NCBI RefSeq assembly: GCF_039545455.1
Contig: NZ_CP154468.1
Location: 434,001 to 498,000 of the forward strand
Direction: 5' to 3'
Length of the DNA stretch: 64,000 nt
DNA from: Brucella sp. BE17
GTDB lineage: Bacteria; Pseudomonadota; Alphaproteobacteria; Rhizobiales; Rhizobiaceae
Shown here: piece by piece, positions 10,367 through 18,743 of the stretch
How the letters are laid out: each line of letters begins with the position of its first letter
Position numbering within the stretch: the first letter of the stretch is position 1
The notes under the pieces: model-generated
What the model was told of the DNA's origin: nothing
Databases searched by the model: none
The model's input: only the letters and a program-made list of their open reading frames with translations
Made by a program: the position numbers and the translations under genes

Positions 10367-11125
10367 ATGATAGAGATCATGGCGCACCGCGGTGCGCGCA
10401 ATCTGTGGGCTGAAAACTCCTTGGCCGGCTTTCGCAACGTGCTTGATCTTGAGGTGGAAGGCGTGGAATTCGACCTGCACCTGACGGATGCGGGACAGAT
10501 ACTGGTTATCCATGATGCAACGCTCGATCGCACGACGGATGGCCACGGCGAGGTTCGCGTTCTCGACGATGAGACGCGTCGTTCCATTCACCTCAAGGAC
10601 GAGCAGGGAAATGTCGCCGCAGATCACATTGCGACCTTCGAAGAAGTTCTGGATGTTCTTGCCGCAAGGCCAGACCTCAAACTCTATGTCGAACTGAAAT
10701 CAGGCACGGACGGCAAACCTTATGAAGGACTGGTCGAGAAAACAGTCGAAGTCATCAAGTCCCGCAAGATCGAAGACCACGTTGTCCTGCATTCCTTCGA
10801 CCGCAACGTTGTCGAGCGGTGTGCCGAGGTTGCGCCGGAAATCAATCGCTTGATGTCGCTCAACGAGGAATGGGTGGAGCGTAATGGCGGACTTGAGAAT
10901 TTCTTTGCGAGCGTCGAGCCGCTGGTCCGCTATGTAGGCGTTCACTATGCGCTGTTTGAAGCGGAATTCGAACGTATCATGGCGTTGTTTCCCAAAGAGC
11001 GACTGGGCGTATGGACGCTTAATGAGCGCGAGTTGATCGACCGTTGGATGAAGCGCGACATTGCCTATATCACATCCGACAGCCCCGATCTGGTTATCGC
11101 CGCGCGCCATGATTTTGTATTGTAA
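10367..11125 (+). CDS. Glycerophosphodiester phosphodiesterase family protein
   Basis: A 252-residue GDPD-family enzyme. The metal and catalytic residues of the family are visible: His7-Arg8 in AHRGA, then Glu34 and Asp36 in GVEFDLHLT, and His49 in VIHDATLDRTTDG. Such enzymes hydrolyse glycerophosphodiesters to glycerol-3-phosphate and an alcohol. No signal peptide is evident, so it is probably cytoplasmic and acts on imported substrate. The start is the ATG at 10367 (the frame is open to 10337 inside the permease gene). Being the last gene of an oligopeptide-type transporter operon, it suggests that the transporter takes up glycerophosphodiesters; this link is inferred from context. Confidence 0.9.
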   Translation: MIEIMAHRGARNLWAENSLAGFRNVLDLEVEGVEFDLHLTDAGQILVIHDATLDRTTDGHGEVRVLDDETRRSIHLKDEQGNVAADHIATFEEVLDVLAARPDLKLYVELKSGTDGKPYEGLVEKTVEVIKSRKIEDHVVLHSFDRNVVERCAEVAPEINRLMSLNEEWVERNGGLENFFASVEPLVRYVGVHYALFEAEFERIMALFPKERLGVWTLNERELIDRWMKRDIAYITSDSPDLVIAARHDFVL

Positions 11126-11253
11126 ACCCTATAACCAGTCTTGCTTGGACGTTGATCGACACGATAAGTGCGCTCGAAGAGGCGCAGGCCCACCGAGAAA
11201 ATAGCACCGTCCCACGGGACTTGAGACGATCATGGTTCGTTGGGTCTGTTAAA

Positions 11254-12177
11254 TCAGGAAGCGTTTTCCTGTAAGAGTTGCAATGTCTTGATAGCTGCCG
11301 CTGCACGGTTTTCTACACCGAGCTTGATATAAACTTGCTCCAGATGTTTGTTGACTGTTCGCGCGCTCAATCCCAGAATTTCGCCAATATCACGGTTGGA
11401 CTTTCCGCGCGCGATCCAGTGCAGAACATCGCTCTCGCGGGCTGTAAGGCCAAAGTGAAGCCGTAGCATATCAGCTTCGCCCGCCGCATTGACGGCAGTC
11501 AGACGGAACAGGAATTCATCCGCATTTGTTGCTCCGAGATATTGGATCTGAAGCGAGGCTGGTCCATTGACGGCGACTGTCGCCGGGCTTTGCCCCGTCT
11601 TCTCAGGCCTGTCAGGGGTTTGAAACCAGGCCTTGCATGTATCCTCAAGCACGGCCTGTCCATTGCCTGCATCAAGGACGCTTTCCACCAGGCGCATGGC
11701 CTGCGGTGTAGACCATAGAATTCGCCCTGCGCGATTGACGGCGAGAAGATGACGACCGCTTGCGTCGAGCGCGACACGAGCGCTTTGCACTGAGCGTGCA
11801 TTGGTAAGATGCACCTTTATGCGCGCGCGCAATTCATCGATATTGATGGGCTTGGTCAGATAATCGACGCCTCCCGCCTCAAGCGCCTGAACGATATGTT
11901 CCGTTTCAGTAAGGCCTGTCATGAAAATGATAGGTACCAGCGAGACTGCGGGATTGGCCTTCAGTTGGCGACAGGTCTCGAAACCATCCATGCCGGGCAT
12001 CACGGCGTCCATCAATATCATGTCGGGAGTGATGCGCTCGGCAATTCCGAGTGCTGCATTGCCCGATGTTGCAATCAGCACCGAATAATTGGCCAGTTCC
12101 AGCGCTTCGGTCAAAAAGCCGAGTGTCTGAGGTGAATCATCAACGATCAGAACCGTATCGCGTGAAATCCCGCTCAT
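11254..12177 (-). CDS. LuxR-type response regulator (REC-PAS-HTH)
   Basis: A 307-residue response regulator. The receiver domain occupies residues 8-120, with the acidic pair Asp13-Asp14, the phosphoacceptor Asp57 in MILMDAVMPGMDG and the lysine in YLTKPI. A PAS-like middle section (about 135-230; ALDASGRHLLAVNRAGRILW) links it to a C-terminal LuxR helix-turn-helix (243-300; LTARESDVLHWIARGKSNRD, then LSARTVNKHLEQVY). Its ATG overlaps the stop of the hybrid kinase gene (ATGA), so the two are a cognate pair. The pair is divergent from urtA and probably regulates urea uptake and urease. The middle PAS may bind a ligand or serve in dimerisation. Confidence 0.92.
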   Translation of the reverse strand: MSGISRDTVLIVDDSPQTLGFLTEALELANYSVLIATSGNAALGIAERITPDMILMDAVMPGMDGFETCRQLKANPAVSLVPIIFMTGLTETEHIVQALEAGGVDYLTKPINIDELRARIKVHLTNARSVQSARVALDASGRHLLAVNRAGRILWSTPQAMRLVESVLDAGNGQAVLEDTCKAWFQTPDRPEKTGQSPATVAVNGPASLQIQYLGATNADEFLFRLTAVNAAGEADMLRLHFGLTARESDVLHWIARGKSNRDIGEILGLSARTVNKHLEQVYIKLGVENRAAAAIKTLQLLQENAS

Positions 12178-15100
12178 GGCCGGATGCCCGCTTCGGCTTC
12201 GAGTTGACGCAGAAACATATCGAATCCTGACATATTGAAGGCACGAATATAATCGCGCGCGCTTTCGACAAAGGGAACGAGCTGCTCGTCCTGTGCAAGA
12301 ACGGCGAGCCTCGCCTCGATGCCACGCACATAGCCGATTTCGCTAAGGCGGATCAGGTCCTGCAAATCCGACAATGCCGGACTTTTGATGAATCTTGCCT
12401 TTTCTGTCGTCTTTTTTTCAACATTCTTATCGTAAATCCACTTCAGCCCAAGATGAAGCGCGAGTTTGGTGTGCAATTGCCTGAGATCGAAAGGTTTGCC
12501 CAGCGTGCCATTATGCGCATTGTCGGGCAATGGGTCGGACGGTGTTGCGTCGCCTATGTTGGCGGAGAGCATGATGATCGGAGCTTTCTCGCCTTTTTCG
12601 CGGAGCTTTGCCACCAGCTCCCAGCCATTCATCTGCGGCATGCGGATATCGATAAAATAAACGTCGGGTCGGATGCCGTCGACGAGTGTGAGGCATTCGG
12701 CACCGTTTTTGGCGGTCAACACGATGAAATCGAGCGGAGCCAGGATTTCGCGCATCAATGAGCAATGATCATCATTGTCGTCAACGATGATGATGGTACG
12801 GCGCGGTCCGCTATAGGCGATGATCTTTTGCGTGGGGGCTGCGAGATTGACCGGGCGATCGATGGCGCTGAGCATAAGGCGAACCTGAAAACGCGATCCT
12901 TTGCCATAGTGGCTTGTCAGCGACAGGTCGCCGCCCAGCGTATTGGTCAGCAATTTGGTGATGGTCAGGCCCAGGCCAAGGCCCGGCAGATGGCGCACAT
13001 ATTCGCCCTCACCGCGCTCGAATGGCTCGAATACGCGTTCTATGTCCTCATCCTTTATACCGCGTCCCGTATCCGTGATGCTGAAAGTCGCAACCTGATT
13101 GCGGTAGGCAACATCCAGCGCGACTTCGCCTTTTTCGGTGAACTTGATCGCATTGGAAAGAAGGTTGACCAGAATCTGCCGCAGGCGTTTCTCGTCGGTA
13201 CGCACATATTGCGGCAGACTTTTCGTCTTCTGATAGAGAAAGGCAATGCCCTTGGCTTCCGCCTGAGGCTTCAACATATCGACGATCTGATCGAGAAAAT
13301 CATGCAGGTTTATTTCGTTGGAATAAACCTGAAGATGCCCCGTTTCGATGCGGGAAATATCGAGCAGACCGTCAATCAGCCCTGAAAGATGATCAGCGCT
13401 GCGCCGGATGAGCTTTATCGATGGCTGGCGTGCTGGCGGAATGGTTTCGTCGCGCTCCAGTATCTGCGCATAGCCCAAAACTGCATTAAGCGGAGTGCGC
13501 AACTCATGGCTGAGGCCGACCACATAGCGGCTTTTGGCGCGGTTAGCGGCCTCCGCATTGTCCTTTGCTTTTTGCAGTGCCGCATCGGTCTGTCTGTGCG
13601 CGGCTATTTCCTTGAGCAAAAGCGTTGTCTGGCGCGAGGATTCCTCTTCCGCCACGATGCGGCTATCATGGGCCAGCACATAAAACCAGCACACGATGAC
13701 GGCAATTAGCGCCAGCACGAAGAACACGATGAGAATGGTGCGGTTGACGACCTGCGCTGTGTCCGGCGAAGAAGCGCCGGCATGATAGGCGACAATGGCG
13801 AGGATTGCGCCGAGAGCGGCCACCGAAAGACAGGCTGTTACGGCATAGCGGCCCAATCGTGTCGAGAGCTTTTTGATGAGAGCTGGTGGAAGCAGCGCCT
13901 CTACGACTTTTGCACCTTGTGCTTTGAGATTGGCTTTCGGTTTGCAGAGGTCGTGGCAGCGGCTGTCGAGCGAGCAGCAAAGCGAACAGATCGGTGCTGC
14001 ATAGGCCGGACACCACGCCATATCCTCCGGCTCGAACGCATGTTCGCAGACCGAGCAGGTAATAGTGCCTTTGCCTTGCCATGCGCGGCGGGGTTTACGC
14101 GCAAGATAATAGCGGCCTTTCGTCTTCCATGCGATAAGCGGTGAGACGAGGATGGCTACAAGTAACGCAATATAGGGTGCGAGTGCCGATGCCATGGAAC
14201 CGAATGCGCCGAAATGCGCCGAAAGCGCTGCAATGGACGATATGGCCATCGTGCCTGTCCCGACGGGATTGATGTCATAAAGATGGGCACGTTTGAATTC
14301 GATGCCGGGCGGTGACAGACCAAGACGCTTGTTGATGAAGAGATCGGCAGAAATCGTAGACAACCATGCCATGGCAACGAGCGAAAAAATACCGAGTGCC
14401 TGTTCGAGCACCTGATAGACGCCAAGCTGCATCAAGAGAAGGCCGATTGCGACATTGAACACCAGCCAGACCACGCGGCCAGGATGGCTATGGGTGATAC
14501 GCGAGAAGAAATTCGACCATGCCAATGACCCCGCATAGGCGTTCATCACATTGATCTTGAGCTGCGATACCACCACGAAGGCAGCGGTCAGAAGAAGGGC
14601 GACCGTAGGTGAGGAGATCATATAGCCAAAGGCAGTGAGATACATATGCGCCGGATCGGCGGCAACATCGGTTGAAACACCGGCGCTTAATGTCAGCACG
14701 ACCAGAAACGATCCCGCAAGCAGTTTTGGCGCGCCAAGCACCACCCAGCCGGGGCCTGCGAGAAAGACGGCAATCCTGTGACGCAATTTTGACTGACCTT
14801 GAGGGGGCAGAAACCGCAGGAAATCGACTTGCTCGCCGATCTGAGCCATCAGTGCCAGAATGACAGCCGAAGCCGCGCCGAACTGCGCCAGCACGAAAGG
14901 CGCGCGCTCGCCATCGGTAAAGCCGCCCGTGATACCAGTAAATGTGCGCCAGAGGTGAAATTTCTCCCAGTCGATCAGTGCGATGAAAATGAAGGGCAGG
15001 ATATTGAGCGCGATCCAGAAGGGCTGGGTTATGATCTGAAAGCGGCTGATCATGCGCACGCCATAAGTGACGAGCGGGATGACGACCACAGCACTGATGA

Positions 15101-15560
15101 CATAGCCCATCCACATGGGAATGCCGAAAGCGAGCTTGAGCGCACCCGACATGATGGAGGCTTCGATGGCAAACAGCAGAAAGGTGAAAGTCGCATAGAT
15201 CAGCGAGGTCACCGTTGATCCGATATAGCCAAAACTTGCGCCGCGCGTCAGAAGGTCGATGTCCACACCGTGGCGGATGGCGTAGCGGCTGATCGGTAGA
15301 CCGATGCCCAGCATGACCATGCTTGCAACGAGGATCGCGGCAATCGCATTGCTCGTACCATAGGAAAACGTGATCGCACCGCCGATAGCCTCCAACGCCA
15401 GAAAGGAAATCGCACCGATTGCCGTATGGGCGATGCGGTTGGATGAGAAACGGCGCGCGCTTTTGGCGGTGAAACGCAGTGCGTAATCCTCGAGCGTTTC
15501 ATCCGCGACCCAGCGGTTATAGTCCCGTCTTACAGGGATGATGCGTTGTCGCGCTGTCAT
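12174..15560 (-). CDS. NCS1-type permease fused to hybrid sensor histidine kinase
   Basis: An 1128-residue multi-domain membrane protein. Residues 25-480 form an NCS1 (nucleobase/allantoin/hydantoin symporter) domain with about 12 hydrophobic segments and hallmarks such as TRGASFGYIGS and QVDFLRFLPP. A cysteine-rich segment follows (Cys502, 505, 517, 525, 528, 529, 535, 539), then two further membrane helices (572-594, 607-629). The kinase has HisKA with His685 in SHELRTP, an HATPase with Asn803 and the glycine boxes DTGRGI and GLGLGL, a receiver with Asp971 in DIRMPQMNG, and a helical C-terminus. The transporter domain probably serves as sensor, as in the SLC5-type kinase CbrA. The ligand may be urea or a purine breakdown product; the adjacent urt-ure genes favour this but do not prove it. 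Confidence 0.93.
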   Translation of the reverse strand: MTARQRIIPVRRDYNRWVADETLEDYALRFTAKSARRFSSNRIAHTAIGAISFLALEAIGGAITFSYGTSNAIAAILVASMVMLGIGLPISRYAIRHGVDIDLLTRGASFGYIGSTVTSLIYATFTFLLFAIEASIMSGALKLAFGIPMWMGYVISAVVVIPLVTYGVRMISRFQIITQPFWIALNILPFIFIALIDWEKFHLWRTFTGITGGFTDGERAPFVLAQFGAASAVILALMAQIGEQVDFLRFLPPQGQSKLRHRIAVFLAGPGWVVLGAPKLLAGSFLVVLTLSAGVSTDVAADPAHMYLTAFGYMISSPTVALLLTAAFVVVSQLKINVMNAYAGSLAWSNFFSRITHSHPGRVVWLVFNVAIGLLLMQLGVYQVLEQALGIFSLVAMAWLSTISADLFINKRLGLSPPGIEFKRAHLYDINPVGTGTMAISSIAALSAHFGAFGSMASALAPYIALLVAILVSPLIAWKTKGRYYLARKPRRAWQGKGTITCSVCEHAFEPEDMAWCPAYAAPICSLCCSLDSRCHDLCKPKANLKAQGAKVVEALLPPALIKKLSTRLGRYAVTACLSVAALGAILAIVAYHAGASSPDTAQVVNRTILIVFFVLALIAVIVCWFYVLAHDSRIVAEEESSRQTTLLLKEIAAHRQTDAALQKAKDNAEAANRAKSRYVVGLSHELRTPLNAVLGYAQILERDETIPPARQPSIKLIRRSADHLSGLIDGLLDISRIETGHLQVYSNEINLHDFLDQIVDMLKPQAEAKGIAFLYQKTKSLPQYVRTDEKRLRQILVNLLSNAIKFTEKGEVALDVAYRNQVATFSITDTGRGIKDEDIERVFEPFERGEGEYVRHLPGLGLGLTITKLLTNTLGGDLSLTSHYGKGSRFQVRLMLSAIDRPVNLAAPTQKIIAYSGPRRTIIIVDDNDDHCSLMREILAPLDFIVLTAKNGAECLTLVDGIRPDVYFIDIRMPQMNGWELVAKLREKGEKAPIIMLSANIGDATPSDPLPDNAHNGTLGKPFDLRQLHTKLALHLGLKWIYDKNVEKKTTEKARFIKSPALSDLQDLIRLSEIGYVRGIEARLAVLAQDEQLVPFVESARDYIRAFNMSGFDMFLRQLEAEAGIRP

Positions 15561-15647
15561 GCCGTTTCATTTCCCCACCGGCGTTTTCTGGCCTCTGCAA
15601 AGAGAGATAACAGGAAAATTCAATAATGCATATTTCACCCCGGTAAC

Positions 15648-15663
15648 TACGTCATTTGACGTA
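15648..15663. promoter_or_regulatory. Inverted repeat between the kinase gene and urtA, candidate operator
   Basis: TACGTCA and TGACGTA, perfect seven-base arms separated by TT, lie in the 178-base divergent region, about 75 bases before urtA and 88 bases before the kinase start. Symmetric sites of this size suit a dimeric LuxR-type regulator. A small CCCG-GAAAA-CGGG repeat follows at 15701-15713. Binding by the response regulator at 11254 is inference. Confidence 0.5.
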
Positions 15664-15738
15664 TAAGCGAATGGCGTCCTCTCCCTGATAGTTGGGATAA
15701 CCCGGAAAACGGGATCAGTTGAACAGAGGGGACACGCA

Positions 15739-17034
15739 ATGACATTCCGGTCGCAGATGCTTGCCGCACTTTTTGCAAGTGCGCTCACCATTCCGAGCTT
15801 TACCAGCGCGTTGGCCGAAGAAGAGACGATCAAGGTCGGCATTCTTCATTCGCTGTCGGGCACGATGGCAATTTCAGAGACGACTCTCAAAGACGCCATG
15901 CTGATGCTCATCGAAGAGCAGAACAAGAAGGGCGGCATTCTGGGCAGGAAGCTCGAAGCCGTGGTCGTGGACCCAGCCTCCGACTGGCCGCTTTTTGCTG
16001 AAAAAGCGCGTCAGTTGATCTCACAGGACAAGGTTGCTGCCGTCTTCGGCTGCTGGACATCCGTCTCGCGTAAATCGGTGCTGCCGGTTTTCAAGGAATT
16101 GAACAATATATTGTTCTATCCGGTGCAATATGAGGGCGAAGAATCCGAGCGCAACGTCTTTTATACAGGTGCAGCACCAAACCAGCAGGCTATTCCCGCC
16201 GTCGACTACCTGATGGAAAATGAAGGTGTCGAGCGCTGGGTTCTGGAAGGCACAGACTATGTTTATCCGCGCACGACCAACAAGATTTTGGAAGCCTATC
16301 TGATTTCCAAGGGGGTAAAACCTGAAGATATCCGCGTCAATTATACGCCGTTCGGCTTCTCCGACTGGCAGACGGAAGTCGCAGCCATCAAGAGTTTTGG
16401 TGCGGCAGGCAAGAAGACCGCTGTAGTCTCGACCGTCAATGGCGACGCCAATGTCCCTTTCTATAAGGAGCTCGCCAATCAGGGTGTGAAGGCCGAGGAT
16501 ATTCCGGTCGTCGCCTTCTCGGTCGGCGAGGAAGAACTGGCCGGTATCGATACGGCACCGCTGGTCGGCCATCTTGCGGCATGGAACTATTTCCAGTCGG
16601 TGGATAATCCCGTCAATGCACAGTTTCTCGAAACCTGGCGTGCTTACACCAAGGATGACAAGCGCGTCACCAACGATCCGATGGAAGCCTCCTATATCGG
16701 CTTCAATATGTGGCTGAAGGCCGTGGAAAAAGCCGGAACCACCGATCCCGATGCGGTGATCGACGCGCTGGTCGGCGTCTCGGTTCCTAACCTTTCCGGG
16801 GGCTTCTCGGCAATGATGCCGAACCATCACATCACCAAGCCGGTGCTGATCGGTGAAATCCAGACGAATGGCCAGTTTGAAATCGTCAGCCAGACACCGG
16901 GGCTGATCGTCGGAGACGAATGGTCGGATTATCTGCCTGATTCAAAGAACCTGATTTCCGATTGGCGCGCGCCTATGTCCTGCGGCAATTTCAATGTCGA
17001 AACCGGCAAATGCGGCGGGCAAGGTGGCTCGTAA
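15739..17034 (+). CDS. urtA: Urea ABC transporter substrate-binding protein
   Basis: A 431-residue periplasmic protein with a signal peptide (FRSQMLAALFASALTIPSF, cleavage near SALAEE). The mature part starts TIKVGILHSLSGTMAISETT, and AVFGCWTSVSRKSVLPVFKE with FYPVQYEGEE is diagnostic of UrtA against other branched-chain amino acid type binding proteins. The C-terminus ends with a cysteine-containing MSCGNFNVETGKCGG. It captures urea for the UrtBC channel. First gene of the urt operon, divergent from the permease-kinase gene. It is followed by a GC-rich hairpin (17061) before urtB. Confidence 0.96.
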   Translation: MTFRSQMLAALFASALTIPSFTSALAEEETIKVGILHSLSGTMAISETTLKDAMLMLIEEQNKKGGILGRKLEAVVVDPASDWPLFAEKARQLISQDKVAAVFGCWTSVSRKSVLPVFKELNNILFYPVQYEGEESERNVFYTGAAPNQQAIPAVDYLMENEGVERWVLEGTDYVYPRTTNKILEAYLISKGVKPEDIRVNYTPFGFSDWQTEVAAIKSFGAAGKKTAVVSTVNGDANVPFYKELANQGVKAEDIPVVAFSVGEEELAGIDTAPLVGHLAAWNYFQSVDNPVNAQFLETWRAYTKDDKRVTNDPMEASYIGFNMWLKAVEKAGTTDPDAVIDALVGVSVPNLSGGFSAMMPNHHITKPVLIGEIQTNGQFEIVSQTPGLIVGDEWSDYLPDSKNLISDWRAPMSCGNFNVETGKCGGQGGS

Positions 17035-17060
17035 GGGCGGCTCTTGATCTCTTCCAGGTT

Positions 17061-17093
17061 CGGGCGGGCTGATCGCTCGCCCGGGGCTTTTAT
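17061..17093 (+). terminator. GC-rich hairpin after urtA
   Basis: CGGGCG and CGCCCG pair around an 11-base loop, followed by GGGC and then TTTTAT. It lies 26 bases past the urtA stop and before urtB. It could act as a partial terminator or a 3'-end stabiliser that keeps urtA mRNA more abundant than urtBCDE. Confidence 0.55.
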
Positions 17094-17126
17094 CTGATAA
17101 ATGCAACAGCTTTAAGGGTGCCACCT

Positions 17127-18743
17127 ATGGGACACCAAATCCGCGCAACATTTGTGCTTTTCTGCGTGATGTTCGCAAGCTTCATGGGGGCTGCCCGCGC
17201 TGCCGATGATTTTCAGGGGCTGGTCGATGCTGTGGGAAAAGCGAATTTTGTTCAGATGCAGGAGCGGATTTCAGCATTGGCAGCAACCGCTGACGCGCGT
17301 GCCGTTTCGGTGCTGAATGCGCTTGGCAGCGGCGATCTTTATATGCGTAAATCCGATGGTCGCGTCTTCATCAGCAGGGCATCGGGTGCAAATCTCAGCC
17401 TCATCGATCCGCTCAGTGGGGAGGCGGCAGGCATAGCCCCCAAGGGTGGTCTGGAGAAAGTCAAAGTCAACAATGCCGTTCGCCGTATCGTGCGCACGGC
17501 CTTGGGCGGCTTGACGCTGATGAGCCCCAACCGCGCAGAGCGGCTTCGCGCCGCGCAAACCGTGGCCGCAAACCCTGACCCCGACGCATTGCCATTGATC
17601 GAGGCAGCGCTTGAAAAAGAACAGGATGCCTCAATTAGGATATTGCTTGAAAAGGCGCAGGCCGCTTTGCTGCTTGTCTCCTCTCGACCGCTTGAAGCAA
17701 AACTCAAGGCAGCGCAATTTCTGACCGATCATGGCGACCGTTCCACACTATCCCTGTTGAATGCCGTACGCGCCAATGCGGAGCCAAAACTTGCCGCGGC
17801 ACTTGATGCTGCGATTGCCCATATCGAGCAAAGGCAGGCTTTCTGGGATGCTGGCCAGAACGTCTGGTATGGCCTGTCGCTCGGCTCGGTCCTGTTGCTG
17901 GCTGCTATCGGCCTTGCTATCACCTTTGGCGTCATGGGCATCATCAATATGGCGCATGGCGAGATGGTCATGCTCGGTGCCTATGTGACTTTCGTCGTCC
18001 AGGATGTAATCCGCAGCCATTATCCGGGTATCTTCGATTGGTCGCTTGCCATTGCGCTGCCGCTGGCCTTTCTTTTCACCGCCCTTGTAGGGCTGGTGAT
18101 CGAACGCGGCGTCATTCGCTTTCTTTATGGGCGTCCGCTTGAAACATTGCTTGCGACATGGGGGATTTCGCTGATCCTGCAACAGGGTGTGCGCTCGACC
18201 TTCGGGCCGACCAACCGTGAAGTCGGCAATCCATCATGGATGTCGGGTGCTTTTGAACTCGGTGGCATGACGATCACCTGGAACCGGCTCTGGATCATCG
18301 TGTTTTCATTGGCGGTATTTTTCACACTTCTGACGCTTTTGAAAAAATCGAATTTCGGCCTGCAAATGCGCGCCGTCACGCAAAATCGCCGCATGGCCTC
18401 CTCCATGGGCATCCGCACGCCTTATGTCGATGCGCTGACTTTTGCGCTCGGGTCCGGCATTGCCGGAATGGCCGGTGTGGCGCTGTCGCAGATCGACAAT
18501 GTCTCGCCCAATCTCGGACAAGGCTACATCATCGACAGCTTCATGGTGGTGGTGTTTGGCGGTGTCGGCAATCTCTGGGGCACGCTGGTCGGCGCCTTCT
18601 CGCTCGGCATTCTCAACAAGTTCCTTGAACCTTATGCGGGCGCGGTGCTGGGCAAGATTTTCGTGCTCGTGCTCATCATCCTTTTCATTCAAAGACGTCC
18701 GCGTGGTCTTTTCGCGCTCAAAGGCAGGGCGGTGGAAGCATGA
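17127..18743 (+). CDS. urtB: Urea ABC transporter permease UrtB
   Basis: A 538-residue protein of the long UrtB type. A signal-anchor (FVLFCVMFASFMGAARA) is followed by an extra N-terminal domain of about 220 residues rich in Ala and Leu with HEAT-like helices (residues 30-245). The branched-chain-type permease proper follows from about 250 (GLSLGSVLLLAAIGLAITFG, INMAHGEMVMLGAYV, FGGVGNLWGTLVGA). The ATG at 17127 was chosen because AAGGG lies eight bases upstream; a GTG at 17118 is in frame but overlaps that site. It forms the urea channel with UrtC, with which it overlaps by ATGA. Confidence 0.95.
   Translation: MGHQIRATFVLFCVMFASFMGAARAADDFQGLVDAVGKANFVQMQERISALAATADARAVSVLNALGSGDLYMRKSDGRVFISRASGANLSLIDPLSGEAAGIAPKGGLEKVKVNNAVRRIVRTALGGLTLMSPNRAERLRAAQTVAANPDPDALPLIEAALEKEQDASIRILLEKAQAALLLVSSRPLEAKLKAAQFLTDHGDRSTLSLLNAVRANAEPKLAAALDAAIAHIEQRQAFWDAGQNVWYGLSLGSVLLLAAIGLAITFGVMGIINMAHGEMVMLGAYVTFVVQDVIRSHYPGIFDWSLAIALPLAFLFTALVGLVIERGVIRFLYGRPLETLLATWGISLILQQGVRSTFGPTNREVGNPSWMSGAFELGGMTITWNRLWIIVFSLAVFFTLLTLLKKSNFGLQMRAVTQNRRMASSMGIRTPYVDALTFALGSGIAGMAGVALSQIDNVSPNLGQGYIIDSFMVVVFGGVGNLWGTLVGAFSLGILNKFLEPYAGAVLGKIFVLVLIILFIQRRPRGLFALKGRAVEA

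Noticed and set aside
11209..11220. GTCCC-AC-GGGAC as a terminator between the convergent phosphodiesterase and regulator genes
   Set aside because: A two-base loop cannot form a stable hairpin and there is no T-run; at most it is a small palindrome.
12765..13385. Plus-strand open frame of 206 codons inside the hybrid kinase gene
   Set aside because: It lies opposite the ATPase and HisKA domains of the kinase, whose motifs are intact, and shows no family features.
15590..15606. TGGCCTCTGCAA upstream of urtA as a sigma-54 promoter
   Set aside because: The GG and GC elements are five bases apart instead of the required ten, so it cannot be a -24/-12 promoter.
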